Below, piece after piece: positions 5,503-8,039 of a stretch of DNA of 8,039 nt (positions are counted from its first letter, which is position 1; each line of letters begins with the position of its first letter). The position numbers were made by a program, and so were the translations under genes. The DNA comes from Endomicrobium sp. (GTDB lineage: Bacteria > Elusimicrobiota > Endomicrobiia > Endomicrobiales > Endomicrobiaceae), in contig JAISLV010000078.1 of the NCBI GenBank assembly GCA_031277075.1, positions 1 through 8,039 of the forward strand, read 5' to 3'. The notes beneath the pieces are model-generated. The model was not told the DNA's origin, made no database searches, and saw only the letters and a program-made list of their open reading frames with translations.

Positions 5503-6051
5503 ATGAAGAAAAAAACGACAATTTTATTATGTTCCGCCTTATTTTTTATTTTATGCCTCATTTTACTTGACGTTAAAACGGGCGTTTTTTCAAAAAATAT
5601 ATACGACAGTCTAATAGCGAAATATTCGTCGCAATACGGCATTGACCCGCTGCTCATAAAAGCCCTGATGAAAAAAGAGTCAAACGCAAATCCCGACGCA
5701 ATATCTTTTAAAGGCGCAGTCGGACTTATGCAGATTATGCCTAAAACCGCAGGCGAAATCGCAAATCGCTTACAAACCCCTTTAAATGAAAATTCTCTAA
5801 AAGACCCTGAAATAAGCGTGATGTTTGGAGCGTATTATTTAAAACAGCTTTTGGCTTATTATAACGGCAATTTAATTTTAGCTCTTGCCGCTTATAATGC
5901 GGGAATAGGCAATGTGGACGGTTGGACGGCGCAAAATACAGCCGTGTCAAAAAATATCTCAAAAATTCCCTTTAAAGAAACTCGCCGCTACATAAGAGGA
6001 ATACTTTTTACTTATAACGTCTATAAAATACGTGAAAAAATTAAAATATAA
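5503..6051 (+). CDS. Membrane-anchored SLT-type lytic transglycosylase
   Basis: A 182-residue peptidoglycan lytic transglycosylase of the Slt70/MltE-like goose-lysozyme fold (SLT domain). It would cleave the MurNAc-GlcNAc bond with formation of 1,6-anhydroMurNAc, on the outer face of the membrane. Residues 5-23 form a hydrophobic signal or anchor after MKKK. The SLT domain begins at about 32. The catalytic Glu is Glu59 in MKKESNANP, followed by GAVGLMQIMP (71-80), AAYNAG (129-134) and PFKETRRYI (156-164), all family hallmarks. ATG 5503 is chosen because it opens the MKKKTTILL signal; a TTG at 5485 would add six residues (MVKSIK) without a ribosome-binding site. Neither start has a clear Shine-Dalgarno. 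It is a compact one-domain form with no LysM or other wall-binding domain. mutS follows 49 nt downstream, probably on the same transcript. Confidence 0.93.
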   Translation: MKKKTTILLCSALFFILCLILLDVKTGVFSKNIYDSLIAKYSSQYGIDPLLIKALMKKESNANPDAISFKGAVGLMQIMPKTAGEIANRLQTPLNENSLKDPEISVMFGAYYLKQLLAYYNGNLILALAAYNAGIGNVDGWTAQNTAVSKNISKIPFKETRRYIRGILFTYNVYKIREKIKI

Positions 6052-6100
6052 TATCTGCGTCTTTGGAAACCTTGCATTTGCGCGGATGGAAACAAAAAAA

Positions 6101-8039
6101 ATGAAACATCCTCAAAATCTCACTCCTTTAATGCAGCAGTATTGGAACATAAAAACTCAATACTGCGATATGCTGCTTTTTTTTCATTTAGGCGATTTTT
6201 ATGAAATGTTCGGCGACGACGCAATAAAAGCCGCGCCCGTTTTAGAAGTCGTTCTCACGCAAAGGACGGGCGTTCAAATGTGCGGCGTGCCGTTTAAAGC
6301 CGTCAACGTCTATTTGAGAAAACTCATATCAAAAGGTTTTAAAGTTGCGGTTTGCGACCAGCTTGAAGAACCGTCCGCCGCAAAAAGCATAGTAAAGCGC
6401 GGCGTCACAAGGGTTATTACTCCGGGAACTATTTTAGAAGACGCGCTGTTAAGCGCAAAGCAAAACAATTTTTTAATGTCCGCGCTGATTGATGAAAAAA
6501 CTTTTGAAGCGTTCTTTTCTGCCGCCGATATTTCAACGGGAGAATTTTTTGCCGCAAAGTCCGATATGAAATCTCTATCCGCAGAAATTTCAAAATACAA
6601 TACGGGCGAAATACTCGTCTCGCGTAAAAATTTGCAAAACAAAAATATCGCCGATTTTTTTTCACGGCTTAAAACTCCCGCCACAGAAGTTGACGACGAT
6701 TTTTTTGATTACGAAAGCGGCGTAAAAATTATTGAAGAAATTTTAGGGACGCGCGCCGTTACAACTTACGGGTTAACGCCTCAAGGCGCAGCGTCGGTCT
6801 GCGCGGCGATATTAAAATACCTAAACGCGACTCAGCCAAGCGCCGCAAATATTTTTCAAAGCGTAAGATTATTAAAATCCGAAGATTTTATGCATTTAGA
6901 CGCAGCCGCCGTAAAGAACCTTGAAATACTCTCTTCTATGGCTACGGGTAAAACGGAAAATTCTCTGCTTAGCGTTTTAGATTCCACAAAAACCGCAATG
7001 GGCGCAAGACTTATAAGGCAGTGGACGGTGAAACCTCTTTTTAACGTAAAAAAAATAGAAAACCGACAATCGGCGGTAAATTATTTTATTGAAAACGCCG
7101 ATATACGCCGCGAAATTTTGCAAAAACTAAAATCCGTTTCCGATATTGAAAGAATTACGGCAAGAATTTCTTCGCAGACGGCAAATCCTAAAGACATAAC
7201 GGCTTTAAAAAATTCTTTGCTTATCGCCAACGAAATCGCGGCTCTTTTAAATTCGCGCGGCGGACTTACTTTTGAAATACCGTCAAACGGCGAAACGATA
7301 TTAAAAATATCTTCTTACATAGAAGACGACCCGCCTATTTCAGTAAAAGACGGAAACGTTATAAAAAGCGGCGTCAACGCCGATTTAGACGAGCTTAGAA
7401 AATTGTCAACCGACGTAAAAACTTATATTACAAACCTTGAAACGAGGGAAAAAAAATCAAGCGGCATACAAAACCTTAAAATAGGGTATACGTCGGTATT
7501 TGGATATTACATAGAAATAACTAAATCCAATATCCCTCTTGCTCCCAAAAATTATATAAGAAAACAAACCCTTACAAACTGCGAAAGATATATAACAGAC
7601 GAATTAAAAAATTTAGAAGAAAAAATATTGTCGGCGCAGGAAAGAACTCTGCGGCTTGAAAACGAAATTTTCAGCTCTTTAAGACGGGAGCTTTCTCTTT
7701 CTAATTCCGATATTTTAAAAACCGCTCGAATAATTTCAGAAATTGACATTTTTTGCGGATTTGCGCAAAACGCCGCAGAATACGGCTATGTCTGCCCGAA
7801 AATTACAAACGGCGATGAATTAACTATCGAAGAAGGCAGACACCCCGTAGTTGAAAGAATTTTAAAGTCGGGCGAATTTACGGCAAACGATACGGATTTT
7901 AAGGAAAGCTCGCGCATTATGATTTTAACGGGACCCAATATGTCGGGCAAAAGCACGTATTTAAGGCAGACGGCATTAATCGTCATAATGGCTCAGACGG
8001 GTTCTTTTGTGCCTGCAAAAAATGCGAAAATAGGCGTTA
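6101..8039 (+). CDS. mutS: DNA mismatch repair protein MutS (3' end cut by window edge)
   Basis: The mismatch-recognition ATPase of methyl-independent or methyl-directed repair, cytoplasmic. 646 codons are visible of an expected 850-900. The N-terminal mismatch domain has TPLMQQY (residues 8-14) and GDFYEMF (31-37), in which Phe33 and Glu35 correspond to the mismatch-contacting Phe-X-Glu. CGVPFKAV and VITPGTI follow. The connector is followed by a core starting near the NLEIL block (273-277). A clamp region contains KIGYTSVFGYYIEITKS (Phe467-Gly-Tyr-Tyr). ATPase domain V starts shortly before the Walker A GPNMSGKST (611-619) and is cut about 27 residues later. This is MutS1, not MutS2, judged by the mismatch domain. 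ATG 6101 is preferred by alignment; an in-frame ATG at 6086 would add METKK. Both have weak ribosome-binding sites. No terminator separates it from the transglycosylase gene. Confidence 0.96.
   Translation, partial: MKHPQNLTPLMQQYWNIKTQYCDMLLFFHLGDFYEMFGDDAIKAAPVLEVVLTQRTGVQMCGVPFKAVNVYLRKLISKGFKVAVCDQLEEPSAAKSIVKRGVTRVITPGTILEDALLSAKQNNFLMSALIDEKTFEAFFSAADISTGEFFAAKSDMKSLSAEISKYNTGEILVSRKNLQNKNIADFFSRLKTPATEVDDDFFDYESGVKIIEEILGTRAVTTYGLTPQGAASVCAAILKYLNATQPSAANIFQSVRLLKSEDFMHLDAAAVKNLEILSSMATGKTENSLLSVLDSTKTAMGARLIRQWTVKPLFNVKKIENRQSAVNYFIENADIRREILQKLKSVSDIERITARISSQTANPKDITALKNSLLIANEIAALLNSRGGLTFEIPSNGETILKISSYIEDDPPISVKDGNVIKSGVNADLDELRKLSTDVKTYITNLETREKKSSGIQNLKIGYTSVFGYYIEITKSNIPLAPKNYIRKQTLTNCERYITDELKNLEEKILSAQERTLRLENEIFSSLRRELSLSNSDILKTARIISEIDIFCGFAQNAAEYGYVCPKITNGDELTIEEGRHPVVERILKSGEFTANDTDFKESSRIMILTGPNMSGKSTYLRQTALIVIMAQTGSFVPAKNAKIGV

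Noticed and set aside
6310..6684. Minus-strand open frames opposite mutS
   Set aside because: They are antisense to well-conserved MutS sequence with no start signals; typical shadows.

Overview
This is an ordinary chromosomal window from an AT-leaning bacterium. It contains four complete genes and one edge-truncated gene on the minus strand, then one complete and one edge-truncated gene on the plus strand. Coding sequence is rich in AAA, ATA and TTT codons. The gene families are broadly bacterial: a GH57 glucanotransferase, mannose-family PTS proteins, YvcK, a DUF1893 protein, an SLT-type transglycosylase and MutS. The combination of a GH57 glucanotransferase, a YvcK/mannose-type PTS cluster and DUF1893 would fit an anaerobic lineage such as Elusimicrobiota (Endomicrobium-like). 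That placement is a low-confidence impression, because no rRNA or other decisive marker is present.

Left block (1-4009, minus strand). The genes read right to left: yvcK, a mannose-family PTS EIIA, a mannose/sorbose-family PTS EIIB and a GH57 4-alpha-glucanotransferase. The glucanotransferase runs off the left edge with only its last residues missing. yvcK and the EIIA gene overlap by 8 nt, EIIA and EIIB are 52 nt apart, and EIIB and the GH57 gene are about 120 nt apart with no visible terminator. The block could be a single transcript started from a good sigma70-like promoter at 4301-4330. It suggests a unit coupling PTS phosphorylation state, control of cell-wall precursor or central carbon flux (YvcK/GlmR) and alpha-glucan use. 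No membrane EIIC/EIID gene is present in the window.

Middle (4010-4713). This gene-free stretch of about 700 bp holds the predicted long leader of the yvcK operon, several hairpins, fragments of what look like dispersed repeats, and two tandem terminators serving the gene to its right.

Right block. A DUF1893 protein with an N-terminal hydrophobic segment (4714-5223, minus) is divergent from a small membrane-anchored SLT-type lytic transglycosylase (5503-6051, plus). The intergenic region carries predicted promoters for both. The transglycosylase is followed 49 nt later by mutS, which runs off the right edge just after its Walker A motif.

No mobile element, CRISPR array, tRNA or rRNA was recognised. 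The most interesting points are the partial, apparently regulatory PTS fused into a yvcK operon, the exported or membrane-anchored DUF1893 protein, and the structured leader and terminator regions between 4010 and 4713.
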